Below, in pieces: positions 14,335-14,866 of a DNA stretch of 14,866 nucleotides (position 1 is the stretch's first letter; every line of letters starts with the position of its first letter). The position numbers were made by a program, and so were the translations under genes. The stretch is from positions 1 to 14,866 of the forward strand of contig JABYQR010000633.1 of NCBI GenBank assembly GCA_022592445.1, in the 5' to 3' direction. Source of the DNA: Cytidiella melzeri (lineage: Eukaryota > Basidiomycota > Agaricomycetes > Polyporales > Irpicaceae). The notes under the pieces are model-generated. The model searched no databases, was not told the DNA's origin, and saw only the letters and a program-made list of their open reading frames with translations.

Positions 14335-14866
14335 ATGTGTACCTTCATACTTTTACAAACGGTCATTTTCATTAGCGTAGTCCGTAGTGTACTTGTATAT
14401 TTCTCTATCTCTCTCTTGTTCTGCTTCGAGTCACGACCATCACGTAGCGCATTCTGACGAACTTTTATGACTTTTCTTTACTTAGTTTGTAACGTTGTAC
14501 TCTGGCTTCTTAGCGTGTACGAATTCCGAATTGCACCTCTTTGACTCAGAGAACTTTTGTGACGTCGACAGTGTTGCAAGACCCTGTGAAACACAACCGT
14601 GCCCTAACCACTATAGATATTTGTTTGAAGCAGATTTAAACGAAGTTTATAGAATTATTGCATTGGTAACACAGGACTGGTATCTTGAACCTTTTGAACA
14701 TCAGAAAGAACTCATTGGAGGTTACATAGGATCTGTACCGCATCTTGACGTACCTGCTTTAGTCACTGCATACTTTCAAGACTTAGCAAATCGCCGAGAA
14801 TCAGAACCACAGAACAACGAACCAGAAGTAGTAATAGATCAGGAACCATCAGAGATCATCACAGGC
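14335..14866 (+). CDS. Unknown gene, candidate two-exon structure, 3' end beyond the window
   Basis: A 127-codon frame from 14486 to the window end contains no ATG. It begins directly after an excellent acceptor: branch-like TATGAC, pyrimidine tract TTTTCTTTACTTAG. It is therefore an internal exon. It has a Cys-containing start (FCDVDSVARPCETQPCPNH), a helical part (YRYLFEADLNEVYRIIALV), LDVPALVTAYFQDLANRRES, and an acidic Glu/Pro-rich tail at the edge. A possible first exon runs from ATG 14335 to 14394 (starting MCTFILLQTVIFI, hydrophobic, signal-peptide-like). Its donor GTATAT at 14395 and the acceptor at 14485 give a 91-nt intron, and the join is in phase. The 14-base sequence preceding that donor includes CGTAGTCCGTAGT, also found in the nested element. 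Family unknown; incomplete at the 3' side. Confidence 0.45.
14395..14485 (+). other. Candidate intron of the last gene (91 nt)
   Basis: Donor GTATAT, long C/T stretch (TTTCTCTATCTCTCTCTTG), branch-like TATGAC and acceptor TTTACTTAG. The acceptor is strong because the downstream frame is closed immediately upstream by that same TAG. The donor choice is less certain. Confidence 0.45.

Overview
The window reads as repeat-rich eukaryotic nuclear DNA, most likely from a basidiomycete fungus (Agaricomycetes). Four things point that way. There is a Ty3/gypsy chromovirus integrase end with a fused chromodomain. There is an LTR with reiterated TATTGT-type tracts. A copia-type primer binding site matches the anticodon arm of initiator methionine tRNA. 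Short GT-AG introns of about 60-90 nt are visible. The assignment is inference; no host housekeeping gene is visible.

Left part (1-1480): a TATA box is followed by what folds as a complete type I hammerhead self-cleaving ribozyme (42-119), then four CCTAA pentamers. Next come two tandem copies of a tRNA-like, SINE-like unit of about 355 bp, followed by six small hairpins that all carry the stem CCGATA/TATCGG.

Middle part (1480-11550): a layered graveyard of elements. A repeat family called R1 here occurs as copy 1 (about 1477-2385), copy 2 (about 7015-8345), partial copies near 4768-5054, and an inverted copy 3 (9363-11548). R1 carries a tandem array of about 145-bp monomers and a minus-strand reading frame. 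Copies 1 and 2 are almost identical over about 670 bp and then diverge abruptly. Copy 3 is split by a 1391-bp CACTA-type foldback element with a perfect 3-bp target duplication, proven by the empty site in copies 1 and 2. That element contains a smaller nested inverted-repeat element. Between the R1 copies lie a minus-strand LTR (5055-5586), a ubiquitin-protease-like fragment (4134-4769, minus), the gypsy integrase/chromodomain fragment (8719-9348, minus) and an unrecognised coding relic (3228-3681).

Right part (11549-14866): the R1 homology stops at a TG that I take as the start of a copia-type LTR (about 11549-12068). This LTR carries three TGAGTCA sites, a TATA box, a tRNA-iMet primer binding site (12077-12091) and a leader with a textbook intron. 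Instead of a recognisable gag-pol, it is followed by an unknown gene (12870-14214, reading frame displaced twice by -1). A second unknown gene (14335 to the window end) has a coding exon with no Met codon that begins exactly at a 3' splice site.

The most unusual items are the hammerhead with its tRNA-like/hairpin neighbourhood, and the LTR that appears to drive unknown genes rather than gag-pol. Apart from those two unknown genes the coding content is mostly broken; no operon-like or pathway relationship between genes is visible.
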